From Lacticaseibacillus zeae DSM 20178 = KCTC 3804 (GTDB taxonomy: Bacteria; Bacillota; Bacilli; Lactobacillales; Lactobacillaceae), in assembly GCF_000260435.1 (NCBI RefSeq), contig NZ_BACQ01000030.1, positions 1 to 55,549 on the forward strand: a DNA stretch of 55,549 nt, given 5' to 3'. Every line of letters starts with the position of its first letter. Position 1 is the first letter of the stretch. Position numbers and translations under genes: made by a program. The notes under the pieces were generated by a model. It saw nothing but the letters and a program-made list of their open reading frames with translations. It was not told the origin of the DNA and searched no databases. Shown here piece by piece: positions 8,423-16,165 of this stretch.

Positions 8423-8435
8423 CTTTTACGGCCTC

Positions 8436-8693
8436 CTACGCCTTGCGCCGGGTCGATCCCAACAGCAAGGAAACAAGGAAAACAACAATGACTGCGCCGA
8501 TAATTGCCGGAATCAACGCCATGCCAGCCAGTGACGGCCCCCAGTTACCGAGTAAAGTCGTACCGAGCCATGCACCGATCAGCCCACCGATAATATTCCC
8601 GAGCCAACCAAGCGGCATGTCCCGACCAACGATGAGCTGCCCAATGCAACCGATCACAGCACCGATAATCAGTGTCCAGATTAAATGCATCAT
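8436..8693 (-). CDS. GlsB/YeaQ/YmgE family stress membrane protein
   Basis: 85-aa transglycosylase-associated-type protein with three hydrophobic helices and the Gly-rich family pattern (IIGAVIGCIGQLI, GWLGNIIGGLIGAWLG). AAAGGATG favours the ATG at 8693, 9 nt inside the longest frame, whose first ATG overlaps the ribosome site. First gene of the Asp23 operon. A palindromic repeat begins 19 nt upstream of the start codon, so the mRNA leader probably contains that hairpin. Confidence 0.88.
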   Translation of the reverse strand: MMHLIWTLIIGAVIGCIGQLIVGRDMPLGWLGNIIGGLIGAWLGTTLLGNWGPSLAGMALIPAIIGAVIVVFLVSLLLGSTRRKA

Positions 8694-8712
8694 GGTAATC
8701 ATCCTTTCTTGT

Positions 8713-8832
8713 GAGCGTGAGCCGGCGCTGTTAGGAGTCGGAGTGTAAGCGGCCTTGGGCGTGATGACCCGGGCCCTAGGCCATTGCGACCAAGGTCCTT
8801 ACACGCAGACTCCTGCGCTGGCAAACGCGTTA
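8713..8832 (+). repeat. Dispersed palindrome copy R3
   Basis: Full copy. Distinct arm pair GGAGTC/GACTCC where most copies have GAAACC/GGTTTC or GAAGTC/GACTTC. It fills the space between the terminator at 8931-8972 and the ribosome site of glsB, leaving no room for a promoter downstream of it. Confidence 0.92.
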
Positions 8833-8930
8833 TGACTAACAACTTTCTGACTATCTTAAGCTTAACGAACCGAACTTATCATTCGCAATAAATATGCTAA
8901 TAATAACAATTAGTATTTAATTGAAGACGC

Positions 8931-8972
8931 AAAAAAGCCCGCCGTTATGCGTTTCACACAACGACGGGCTTA
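8931..8972 (-). terminator. Terminator of the 9055-9456 gene
   Basis: On the minus strand AAGCCCGTCGTTGTG pairs imperfectly with CATAACGGCGGGCTT and is followed by TTTT. The stretch between it and R3 (8833-8930) is AT-rich and must hold the Asp23 operon promoter, but I see no convincing -35/-10 pair. Confidence 0.8.
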
Positions 8973-9054
8973 TGAATCCGTTAATTAAAAAGATTAACGG
9001 ATTAATCAAAGCGCCACTAGCTCATCCAAATCCGTTTGCGGATTCGGTTCGCGA

Positions 9055-9456
9055 TTAGCCTTCGATCAAATCGCCGGCATTCGGACCGGCATCCAGCTTG
9101 TAAATTCGATCAACATTGATAACAACAGCACTGATGGCTGCTGGCAAGTGACGTTCCTTGGCAAACGCCTGAGCATCTTCAAAGATCTTGTCATCATTAT
9201 GAAATTCAACGGTGCCTTCAAACCGAAAGCCCTTCAGAGCCTTGTAATCAACCGAGGCAACGGCAGCCTTTTTGGAGTACTGCAGATTGTGCCACGCTTG
9301 TTTACCGGTTTCTTCGTTGTAAATCAAGTGATGATCATCCAAAACTCGCATGGTGCCTTTTGGGCCGACCTGCGGATTTCCGTTCTCATCGGCGGTTGCC
9401 AAGTAGTTAAGCTGTGCACCGATCATGTCTTTCATGTCTTGCGTCAAAGTTGCCAT
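9055..9456 (-). CDS. Pyridoxamine 5'-phosphate oxidase-fold protein
   Basis: 133-aa split-barrel flavin-binding protein (PNPOx-like). Typical pattern: LNYLATADENGNPQVGPKGTMRV at the N-terminus, then AWHNLQYSKKAAVASVD and the barrel strand FRFEGTVEFH. Substrate unknown; small members bind FMN, F420 or haem. The ATG at 9456 follows a TTG in frame at 9459; AAGGGG suits either. A CTGACG/TACACT promoter with 18-nt spacing is plausible at about 9499-9528. Monocistronic with its own terminator. Confidence 0.75.
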   Translation of the reverse strand: MATLTQDMKDMIGAQLNYLATADENGNPQVGPKGTMRVLDDHHLIYNEETGKQAWHNLQYSKKAAVASVDYKALKGFRFEGTVEFHNDDKIFEDAQAFAKERHLPAAISAVVINVDRIYKLDAGPNAGDLIEG

Positions 9457-9689
9457 CAACGATCAATCCCCTTTGCTTACTTTTTGTTACCAACGTCAGT
9501 GTAACACAAATTGATCGTGCACGTCAGTTCTCGCTTCTTTTTTAACCTTTAAGCAGTTCTAAGCCATCAACGGTGAGTGGAAAAGATGGTCGCGATTTTA
9601 TTCATTTGGCGGAACCTGTATTACACTAAGGGTAAGTGAGAAATTAATTTTGTCATAGGTTCAGTTTGACCTAAGGGAGGCAGGTATTG

Positions 9690-10659
9690 ATGCCACAGGT
9701 TTATGTTTCAGCCGCTTTGCCTAAATCCGCCAACGCAGCGCTGCAAAAAGCCGGAGTGGATTTTGACGCTTACAACGGTAAAGGACTCATTACTGAAGAT
9801 GAGCTCCAAGTCATTTAGCTAACACCGAAGTTCTCATTACAGCACTTTCAACGCCAGTCACGGCAGCAACACTGGCCAAGGCGCCGCATTTGAAACTTAT
9901 CGCAAACTACGGGGCCGGTTTCAATAACATCGACGTCACCGCCGCCAAAGCCCAAGGTGTGCTCGTGACGAACACGCCAAAAGTTTCAACCACATCAACA
10001 GCCGAGGTGACACTAGCCTTGATGCTGGCAGTTTTACACCGGGTCACAGAAGGCGATCGGTTAATGCGCGGTCCCGGCTTTTCCGGCTGGGCACCGACAT
10101 TCTTCTTAGGCCACGAGCTTGCCGGCAAAACCGTCGGCATCATCGGCATGGGACAGATCGGGCAAGCCGTTGCCAAGCGCGTGCATGCATTTGATGCCAA
10201 AATTCTCTACACGCAACATCATCAACTGACACCTGAAGCCGAACGGGCACTGGGAGCGACGTTCATGGATCAGGCGACTTTGTTGCAACAAAGCGATATT
10301 GTCACCCTTCATTTGCCGTTGGTGCCAGCCACGCATCATTTGCTCGACGCTCAAGCCATGGCAACGATGAAGCCGACTGCCTACCTCATTAACGCAGCAA
10401 GCGGTCCCTTAATTGATGAAACCGCCTTACTCAAACAGCTAAACGATCATCGTCTGGCTGGAGCTGCGCTAGATGTCTATGAAGCTGAGCCACACGTCAG
10501 CTCAGGACTCAAGGCGCTGGACAACGTTGTGCTAACACCGCATATCGGCAATGCAACAGTTGAGGCGCGCGATGGCGCGATGCCATGGCCAAAATCGTCA
10601 CCGACAATACGTTGGCTGTTCTAAACGGCAAACAGCCGCAATACGTTGTGAATGGCTAA
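9690..10659 (+). pseudogene. D-2-hydroxyacid dehydrogenase, broken by two frameshifts
   Basis: NAD-dependent 2-hydroxyacid dehydrogenase (glyoxylate/phosphoglycerate dehydrogenase-like). Segment 1 (9690-9818) encodes the N-terminus MPQVYVSAALPK to an early TAG. Shifting frame near 9815 restores LANTEVLITAL and then the complete NAD domain: GIIGMGQIGQAVA, VTLHLPL, and the catalytic-His region LTPHIGNA. A second shift near 10575 is needed to continue MAKIVTDNTLAVLNGKQPQ to a TAA at 10657. With both repaired the protein is about 322 aa, the family norm. AGGGAGG precedes the ATG by 9 nt and a terminator follows, so the regulatory parts are intact. Recent decay or sequencing error are both possible. 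Confidence 0.8.
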
Positions 10660-10679
10660 GCAGCAGCGGTTCCAATCAT

Positions 10680-10740
10680 AAAACGCCAAGCAACCTTGTT
10701 TGCCGTGATGTCGGCTTCAGGTCGTTTGGCGTTTTGTTTT
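10680..10740 (+). terminator. Terminator after the dehydrogenase pseudogene
   Basis: AAAACGCCAA (10680-10689) pairs with TTGGCGTTTT (10726-10735), ending in GTTTT; inner CAACC/GGTCG adds partial pairing. Confidence 0.75.
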
Positions 10741-10765
10741 GTACAAAAATCATGGTTTCAATAAA

Positions 10766-10960
10766 CTAGTGTTTCTGCGAATCATGTGGCTGCCAAAAGC
10801 TGGCTAAAAGCAGCGCAAGAACAACGCCCAAAGTTAAACCAAGGCCGCCAACTAAAAAAGGATTCGCAATTTGATGCTGCTGCATGAAGCCATAGATAAC
10901 CGCGATGAGAACAATGGCAATTGCCACTAATGCAACACGATACCAAGTGTTCTTAGTCAT
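10766..10960 (-). CDS. Small two-helix membrane protein
   Basis: 64 aa with two hydrophobic helices (VALVAIAIVLIAVIYGF and LVGGLGLTLGVVLALLLA) separated by a short polar turn, and a polar C-terminus ending SQKH. No family recognised. Its ATG overlaps the stop of the upstream gene in an ATGA arrangement, so the two are co-translated. Confidence 0.65.
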   Translation of the reverse strand: MTKNTWYRVALVAIAIVLIAVIYGFMQQHQIANPFLVGGLGLTLGVVLALLLASFWQPHDSQKH

Positions 10961-11199
10961 AGGTGAGCCAGGATCGTGTACTTGCCGACATTCTTATAGT
11001 CGCCTTTTGCCTTTGAATCAGGTGTACCAGCGGCTTCATAGAAAACCGAGTACTTGCCATCTTTATCTTTTGCAACAACCAATCCCTCGTCAACGACGTG
11101 TTGAGCCTTGTAAATTTGCGCACTACGCCGGGCAGCAGCAAAGTCATAATCATTAGCAACTGCATCGCCGGGATTGAAGAAAACAATTTCCTCACTCAT
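10957..11199 (-). CDS. Hypothetical soluble protein, 80 aa
   Basis: Small protein without membrane segments, containing DAVANDYDFAAARRSAQIYKAQ and VAKDKDGKYSVFYEA. GGGG lies 6 nt before the ATG at 11199; a TTG directly before it is in frame. The overlapping alternative frame (10953-11195) lacks a ribosome site. It couples with the membrane protein at 10766. A palindromic repeat begins 20 nt upstream of the start codon. Confidence 0.6.
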   Translation of the reverse strand: MSEEIVFFNPGDAVANDYDFAAARRSAQIYKAQHVVDEGLVVAKDKDGKYSVFYEAAGTPDSKAKGDYKNVGKYTILAHL

Positions 11200-11219
11200 C
11201 AAGATCCCCTCACTTTCTG

Positions 11220-11340
11220 GTGAGCGTGAACTGGTGCGGTTAGAAGTCGGAGTGTAAGTGGCCTTAGGCGTGATGGCCCGATCTTGGCCATTGCGCCTAA
11301 GGTCCTTACACGCAGACTTCTGCGCCAGTGAACGCGTTAA
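11220..11340 (+). repeat. Dispersed palindrome copy R4
   Basis: Full copy. Inner arms CCTTAGGCG/CGCCTAAGG are perfectly complementary, where most copies carry CCTTGGGCG/CGACCAAGG. First unit of a triple array. Confidence 0.92.
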
Positions 11341-11460
11341 TGTGAGCGCGAGCCAGCGCGGTTAGAAGCCGGAGTGTAAGTGGCCTTGGGCGTGATGGCG
11401 GGCTTTGCTATTGCGACCAAGGTCCTTACACGCAAGCTTCTGCGCCAGTGAACGCGTTAA
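11341..11460 (+). repeat. Dispersed palindrome copy R5
   Basis: Full copy in the same orientation as R4 and directly abutting it. The loop region is slightly changed (GGCGGGCTTTGCTATTGCG), losing some central pairing. Confidence 0.92.
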
Positions 11461-11500
11461 TGTAAGCGCGAGCCAGCTTCTGCGCCAGCAAACTCCTTAT
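11461..11500 (+). repeat. Collapsed palindrome copy R6
   Basis: Only the outer ends remain: GTAAGCGCGAGCCAG joins directly to CTTCTGCGCCAGCAAAC. The whole hairpin between the left and right ends has been removed, as expected from replication slippage across a palindrome. Confidence 0.7.
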
Positions 11501-11527
11501 GACTTCAGTATACCACGCTAATTCAGG

Positions 11528-11995
11528 TCACTTCTCACTTTGAAGCGCCTCCGCTTGCTTAATCAGGCTCTGCGTAAACGCCGCAAACTGAGGCATTTCT
11601 TCCTGTTTAACATTCAACGCAATTTTGACCGGCTCCGCGCCCTGAATCGCTCCGCTAGCTCTCAAAACTGCTTCAAACAACTCCGGAGCTGTGTTGTAAT
11701 CCTTGCCGTAATAAGGATCGCCGGTGCCAAGCACGCCAAAAACCAGCGGCTTCGCAGAAAAGTCCAGCTTGCTCAAATCCTCATAGAAATCCTGCGTTTC
11801 TTCCGGAATCACGCCGCCGGTCCAAGTATACGTTGCCAAAACCAACACATCATAGTCCTTAATCTTACTCGGGTCCGTCTGAATCATTTCGCCAAGCGTA
11901 ACATCCCAGCCGTAATGTTCAAAAAACTGCTGCTCAACCCGTGCCATTCCTTTGGCATTACCCGTGATTGATGCGTATAAAATGATCGCCTTCAT
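11528..11995 (-). CDS. Flavodoxin
   Basis: 155-aa short-chain flavodoxin, a cytoplasmic FMN electron carrier. The FMN phosphate loop is near the N-terminus (YASITGNAKGMA), followed by VLVLATYTWTGGVIPEET (the loop around the isoalloxazine) and FGVLGTGDPYYG. Start at ATG 11995, with GAGGTGAGG directly upstream; a GTG three codons earlier overlaps the ribosome site. The phosphate loop reads SITGNA where many flavodoxins have S/TxTGNT. Partner enzyme not visible nearby. Confidence 0.88.
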   Translation of the reverse strand: MKAIILYASITGNAKGMARVEQQFFEHYGWDVTLGEMIQTDPSKIKDYDVLVLATYTWTGGVIPEETQDFYEDLSKLDFSAKPLVFGVLGTGDPYYGKDYNTAPELFEAVLRASGAIQGAEPVKIALNVKQEEMPQFAAFTQSLIKQAEALQSEK

Positions 11996-12085
11996 CGTCC
12001 TCACCTCATTAAGTCCAGTATACTGATAACTGCGGGGTTGTAAAAGCTTACATGACTGGTGAAATGCGATGTTTGGCTGTGACCA

Positions 12086-12120
12086 CTCAAAAAGTCGCAG
12101 TATCGTTCACACTGCGACTC
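12086..12120 (-). terminator. Terminator of the 12131-12436 gene
   Basis: AGTCGCAGT (12093-12101) and ACTGCGACT (12111-12119) form a 9-bp stem; on the minus strand it is followed by TTTTT. Confidence 0.8.
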
Positions 12121-12130
12121 GATAACTCAT

Positions 12131-12436
12131 TCAACTGGCGGTTTCAACGGTCCCTTCACCTTGAAGGATGAAATGAACAGCATCCGCAAGTTCGTTTTCT
12201 TTAAAAAAATTGATTTCTTGTTGACCCGAAAAATCATCCACTTCGATAATCGGCTCAAATCCGTTGAAGCGCCGCAATTCTTGACGCAACCAGGCATCCC
12301 AGACTTGGGTTGCCAAGCCTTGATGCTGGCTTTGGTTTCGTCGAATGATGATATTCTTATTGTCCCAAATCCGCACACGCAAATCACGGTCACTTTGACT
12401 AGCGGCTAAGTCTTGCAAGTAAGCATAGTGTTCCAT
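12131..12436 (-). CDS. Hypothetical protein behind a LexA-box promoter
   Basis: 101-aa soluble protein with no family I recognise; charged, with RVRIWDNKNIIIRRNQSQ, WDAWLRQELRRFNGFEPII and FFKENELADAVHFILQGEG. AAGGTGAGC lies 4-8 nt before the ATG, and a terminator follows. The only good promoter upstream (12572-12600) carries a LexA/DinR-type box in its spacer, which would make this an SOS-regulated gene. The leader of about 130 nt contains no convincing extra ORF. An overlapping frame (12127-12393) has no ribosome site and was discarded. Confidence 0.65.
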   Translation of the reverse strand: MEHYAYLQDLAASQSDRDLRVRIWDNKNIIIRRNQSQHQGLATQVWDAWLRQELRRFNGFEPIIEVDDFSGQQEINFFKENELADAVHFILQGEGTVETAS

Positions 12437-12571
12437 AAGCTCACCTTACCTTTCAAATCAAGGCAATACTTACAACATCGAACGACTGGCAACCTTGTCC
12501 AAACGCCGCCAAATCAACTGTTTTACCATCGGGATGTTGGCGGTTCTGGCACTCTCTTTTAGTACATCTTC

Positions 12572-12600
12572 ATTATACAAACATTTGTTCGCTCTTGCAA
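12572..12600 (-). promoter_or_regulatory. Promoter with LexA/DinR-type box in the spacer
   Basis: On the minus strand TTGCAA (12600-12595) and TATAAT (12577-12572) are separated by exactly 17 nt. Inside the spacer and touching the -10 is CGAACAAATGTTTG (12591-12578), a full match to the Gram-positive pattern CGAAC-N4-GTTYG. LexA bound there would block RNA polymerase. It drives the 12131-12436 gene. The remaining part of the 330-nt gap 12437-12767 shows nothing else. Confidence 0.7.
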
Positions 12601-12767
12601 TCTTTAAGTTCACCCCTGACCATTTTTCGAATATCATCCTGCACTCCGTCTTTGTAACCTGACATTTTCGCTAATGAATCACGACAAAGTTACGATTGAA
12701 TGTCATACGTGCGCACCTTGACAAAAATCGTTATACTGTTAGTAAAGGCTCACGAGGAGGAATCGTT

Positions 12768-12974
12768 TTGGCTGAAAAAGATCAAATCAGTGCATTTTCA
12801 CGGGAAATTATCGACTTCCAGCGCAAAAATCATCTAACGGACACAGAGATGGCGCTTAACAGCCATGTATCAGTGGAACATATTCACAACATCAAATCTA
12901 TGCGTGAGATGCCGGATTCTTCCGTCGTCGCCACGCTGAAGGACTATATGGAACACAAACCGAACGGTAAGTAA
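12768..12974 (+). CDS. Small helix-turn-helix-like protein, 68 aa
   Basis: Starts at TTG (12768), supported by GAGGAGG 7 nt upstream; the longer ATG frame from 12696 has no ribosome site and its first part looks non-coding. The protein is helical: FSREIIDFQRKNHLTDTEMALNSHVSVEHIHNIKS has the spacing of a small HTH (TDTEMALNSHVSVEHIHNI). It resembles a small lactobacillar family that I recall under the label LBP_cg2779, not verified. Monocistronic with its own terminator. Confidence 0.65.
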   Translation: MAEKDQISAFSREIIDFQRKNHLTDTEMALNSHVSVEHIHNIKSMREMPDSSVVATLKDYMEHKPNGK

Positions 12975-12985
12975 GTTGCGGCACG

Positions 12986-13030
12986 AAAAGCCCCGTCATC
13001 AAATGCAAAAATTTGGTGACGGGGCTTTTT
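12986..13030 (+). terminator. Strong intrinsic terminator
   Basis: AAAAGCCCCGTCAtCAAAT pairs with ATTTGGTGACGGGGCTTTTT around a short A-rich loop; both orientations end in T-runs. Confidence 0.9.
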
Positions 13031-13097
13031 ACGCAGGATTGTGATATTCTGTGACCTATATCTCACATTACATATTCGACACAAACGAGGCGATTCG

Positions 13098-14723
13098 ATG
13101 TCCTTTTTCACGAACCCTAACAATCCTTACCCGCGTTCGCGCAAGTCAGTCTATGCTAAGTACGGCATGGTGGGTACCAGCCAGCCGTTAGCTGCTCAAG
13201 CCGGGTTGCGGATTCTGCAACAAGGCGGCAATGCAGTTGATGCAGCCGTAGCGACCGCTGCCTGTCTAACCGTTGTCGAGCCCACCACCAATGGCATTGG
13301 TAGTGATGCATTTGCGATTATCAGCATTAACGGTCAGCAATATGGGATCAATGGCAGCGGTCCGGCGCCGCAAAGTCTCAACGTGGCAGATCTTCAAGCT
13401 GCTGGTTTAACGGAAATGCCCAAGTTTGGCTGGACCTCCATTGATGTTCCGGGCGCACCTGCAACTTGGGCCGCGATGGTTGAACGGTTTGGCCAGCTTT
13501 CCTTGGCTGAGGACTTAGCGCCAGCCATCGCCTATGTGCGTGATGGCTATCCCGTGTCCCAGACCATCGCTTATTTTTGGGAACGTGCCGCGCAAAATTA
13601 TCGGCAAGCACAAAAAGAGGCAACTAATCCGGCGATTTTCGACGAATGGTTCAAAACCTTTTGTCCAACTGGTCATGCGCCGCGCACCGGCGAAGTTTGG
13701 CAATCTGCGGAACAGGCCGATATCCTGACACGCATTGGCCAAACACAGGCGCGCGATTTTTATGAAGGAACCTTGGCCCAAAAAATCGTTGCAGCTGCGT
13801 CACAGAATGGCGGTTATTTAACAGCCGAAGATTTAGCGGCGTATCAGCCGGCTTGGGTGACGCCGCTAAAGCTCCACTATCATGGCTATGACGTGTTGGA
13901 ACTCCCCCCTAACAGTCAAGGTGTGGTGGCGTTAGAAGCACTAGGGTTATTGCAGGGTTGGCATTTTACCAACCGGGATTCATTTGACACCGTCCACCAC
14001 CAGATTGAAGCGATTAAGTTAGCTTTTGCCGACTTCTTTAAATTTGCTGGCGACCCGCGGGCCATGCAGCTTGATCCAAATCAATTGCTTGCATCGGATT
14101 ACCTCGCCAACCGCAGCGCGCTGATCGGTGAATCGGCCCGACCACCTGAAGCTGGTGACCCGCAAAGTGGCGGAACCGTTTATCTGGCAACTGCCGATCG
14201 GGATGGCAATATGGTGTCCATGATTCAAAGCAACTACATGGGCTTCGGCTCTGGTGTCGTGGTGCCCGGCACAGGCATCGCCCTGAACAACCGTGGTAAC
14301 AACTTTTCCTTCGATCCCGCGTCACCCAATGTCCTTGAAGGTGGTAAACGCCCGATCAACACCATCATCCCGGGCTTTTTAACCCAAAATGGGACCCCAA
14401 TCGGACCATTTGGTGTGATGGGTGGTTTCATGCAGCCACAAGGGCATCTGCAGGTTTTAATGAACACCATTGATTTCGGCCTTGACCCGCAAACCGCGTT
14501 AGATGCCCCGCGCTGGCAATGGATGCATGATCAAAATGTCCAGGTCGAACGCGAAGTGCCAGCCGTGACCGTTAACCGACTTGTCGCGGCTGGACATCAG
14601 ATCGTTGTTCAACCCGAACCCAATGTTTTTGGTCGCGGACAAGTCATCTGGCGCAATCCCGAAACCCAAACTTATGTTGGCGGGTCCGAATCGCGAACAG
14701 ACGGCGCCATGGCGGTTTGGTAA
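13098..14723 (+). CDS. Gamma-glutamyltransferase family protein (cytoplasmic type)
   Basis: Ntn-hydrolase of the gamma-glutamyltransferase family. The self-cleavage/catalytic Thr is predicted at residue 360 in QSGGTVYLATADRDGN; GGNAVDAAVATAACLTVVEP near residue 50 and NTIIPGFL plus GVMGGFMQPQGHLQ in the small subunit are family signatures. Start at ATG 13098 with GAGGCG 5 nt upstream; a longer frame from 13041 has no ribosome site. There is no signal peptide, unlike secreted GGT, so it resembles the YwrD/HpxW-like cytoplasmic group whose substrates may not be glutathione. 541 aa, normal. Monocistronic, ends at a shared terminator. Confidence 0.85.
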   Translation: MSFFTNPNNPYPRSRKSVYAKYGMVGTSQPLAAQAGLRILQQGGNAVDAAVATAACLTVVEPTTNGIGSDAFAIISINGQQYGINGSGPAPQSLNVADLQAAGLTEMPKFGWTSIDVPGAPATWAAMVERFGQLSLAEDLAPAIAYVRDGYPVSQTIAYFWERAAQNYRQAQKEATNPAIFDEWFKTFCPTGHAPRTGEVWQSAEQADILTRIGQTQARDFYEGTLAQKIVAAASQNGGYLTAEDLAAYQPAWVTPLKLHYHGYDVLELPPNSQGVVALEALGLLQGWHFTNRDSFDTVHHQIEAIKLAFADFFKFAGDPRAMQLDPNQLLASDYLANRSALIGESARPPEAGDPQSGGTVYLATADRDGNMVSMIQSNYMGFGSGVVVPGTGIALNNRGNNFSFDPASPNVLEGGKRPINTIIPGFLTQNGTPIGPFGVMGGFMQPQGHLQVLMNTIDFGLDPQTALDAPRWQWMHDQNVQVEREVPAVTVNRLVAAGHQIVVQPEPNVFGRGQVIWRNPETQTYVGGSESRTDGAMAVW

Positions 14724-14726
14724 CGC

Positions 14727-14785
14727 AAAAAGAGGAATTTCAACTCGCAGGCAAAAATGTCTGTGGGCTGAAATCCCTCTTTTTT
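14727..14785. terminator. Bidirectional terminator
   Basis: AAAAAGAGGaATTTCA pairs with TGAAATcCCTCTTTTTT. It separates the plus-strand GGT gene from the convergent DUF1634 gene. Confidence 0.85.
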
Positions 14786-14803
14786 CGTGCGATTGCTAAC
14801 GAC

Positions 14804-15178
14804 TTAACGATTGCCCAAATACCCAATCGTCATCGCACCGATTAAGATAATCAGCACGGCAGTCGTAATCCATACATACAGGTGGTCATGTTCCACGGCA
14901 AACGCATAAATTGAAACTACCACCCGCAAAACCGGGGTCAAAATCAGCAAAAAAATGCCTGTCATTAACACGGCGTATGGTTTTAAGGCGAAGGTTCCAC
15001 TCAAAATAGCGCCAACCCGCGTCGGGTGAACGCCTGCCGGATACCCGGTCGACCCGGTCGCAATAAGCAAAATCAGCCCCAAAACAATGACCACCGCCGA
15101 CAAAATGACGCCAACTTGCATGACTTTGCCGATCATAATTTCGACATCATCAATTTCGGTTTTAAGTTTATTGTCCAT
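14804..15178 (-). CDS. DUF1634 membrane protein
   Basis: 124 aa with three membrane helices (VGVILSAVVIVLGLILL, YAVLMTGIFLLILTPVLRVVV, VWITTAVLIILIGAMTIGY). Its start overlaps the stop of the TauE/SafE gene as TGATG, so they are translationally coupled. DUF1634 proteins are common companions of TauE/SafE permeases and are probably an accessory subunit. Confidence 0.85.
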   Translation of the reverse strand: MDNKLKTEIDDVEIMIGKVMQVGVILSAVVIVLGLILLIATGSTGYPAGVHPTRVGAILSGTFALKPYAVLMTGIFLLILTPVLRVVVSIYAFAVEHDHLYVWITTAVLIILIGAMTIGYLGNR

Positions 15179-16020
15179 CAGATCGACACCCCAAATCCTT
15201 TAAGCGCCATTTGAATGCCCATATAGCCAATAACCGGAATGAAGATCATGCGCAAAACCTTGGTCGGCAGAATCTGCATCACCCGAGAACCGACCGTCGC
15301 GCCAATGAGGATCCCGATGGCCAGTGGTGCAGCAATTTGCGGCTGCAACTGTCCGCCAAAATAATACACCGTTGCACTGGCCGCCGCGGTGACCCCCATC
15401 ATGAGGTTGCTGGTCGCACTGGAAGGCTTCAACGGCATGTGCATGATCGTATCCATCGCGATCACCTTAAACGCGCCGCTGCCGATCCCTAACAGACCGG
15501 AGGCAATACCGGCGCCAAACATCATCGCAAAACCGCCCGGCACGTTGGTCACCGTATAATTGACTTCTTTACCGGTGGCCTTGTCAAAATAAGCCCCGTT
15601 CAAGCGCAACTTGGTCGCAATTTCATCCGGTGTCGTCTGGCGCGCTTCGTCTTCTTTCATCCGCATTTTGCGAATCATATTGAACGCTGAAAAAATCAAT
15701 AACGCGCCGAATAAAATGTACAACACTTTGCCGTCCACAAGCCCGGTAACAATCGCGCCCAAAACCGCGCCGACCGTCGTGGCAATTTCCAAAAACATCG
15801 CCACGCGCAGGTTCAGCATTTCATCTTTAAGATACGCAATCGTCGCACCTGAACTCGTGGCAATGACGGAGACGATGCTGGCTCCGATCGCATATTGAAT
15901 CGGCAAACCCATTAGCATCGTCAGAATCGGCGTAATAATCATCCCGCCGCCAATGCCAAGCACCGCACCCAGAATGCCGCCAAGCAAACCGGTGCCCATT
16001 AACAATAGTATTTGCTCCAT
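15178..16020 (-). CDS. TauE/SafE family anion permease
   Basis: 280-aa permease of the sulfite exporter TauE/SafE family with about eight membrane helices and the family's repeated Gly-rich motifs: GILGAVLGIGGGMIITPIL near residue 15 and GIASGLLGIGSGAFKVIAM near residue 175. Family members move sulfite, sulfoacetate or other small organic anions out of the cell; the substrate here is unknown. GGGGC lies 9 nt before the ATG. First gene of a two-gene minus operon with DUF1634. Confidence 0.88.
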   Translation of the reverse strand: MEQILLLMGTGLLGGILGAVLGIGGGMIITPILTMLMGLPIQYAIGASIVSVIATSSGATIAYLKDEMLNLRVAMFLEIATTVGAVLGAIVTGLVDGKVLYILFGALLIFSAFNMIRKMRMKEDEARQTTPDEIATKLRLNGAYFDKATGKEVNYTVTNVPGGFAMMFGAGIASGLLGIGSGAFKVIAMDTIMHMPLKPSSATSNLMMGVTAAASATVYYFGGQLQPQIAAPLAIGILIGATVGSRVMQILPTKVLRMIFIPVIGYMGIQMALKGFGVSI

Positions 16021-16165
16021 TTATCTAGCCCCGTTTTCATGCGTTAAATAATGACAGTTAAAACCACACACCATTTTGTTTGTATTTTCTAATGTTAGCC
16101 CACGTGATATGTGATTTTCAAGCTATTTTCAAAAAGCGGGTCGCCACGCTTCACCGATTCATCAG

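Noticed and set aside
10953-11195. Alternative 80-aa frame overlapping the 10957-11199 gene
   Set aside because: No ribosome site; composition (Met/Leu/Arg-rich) is that of a frame shadow.
11220-11500. Tandem repeats as a CRISPR array
   Set aside because: Units are abutting 120-bp palindromes without unique spacers, and no cas genes are present.
12127-12393. 88-aa frame overlapping the LexA-box gene
   Set aside because: No ribosome site; the 12131-12436 frame has a proper one with correct spacing.
12718-12737. TTGACA and TATACT as the promoter of the 12768 gene
   Set aside because: The two boxes are only 8 nt apart, too close for one promoter; each would need a partner that I cannot find.
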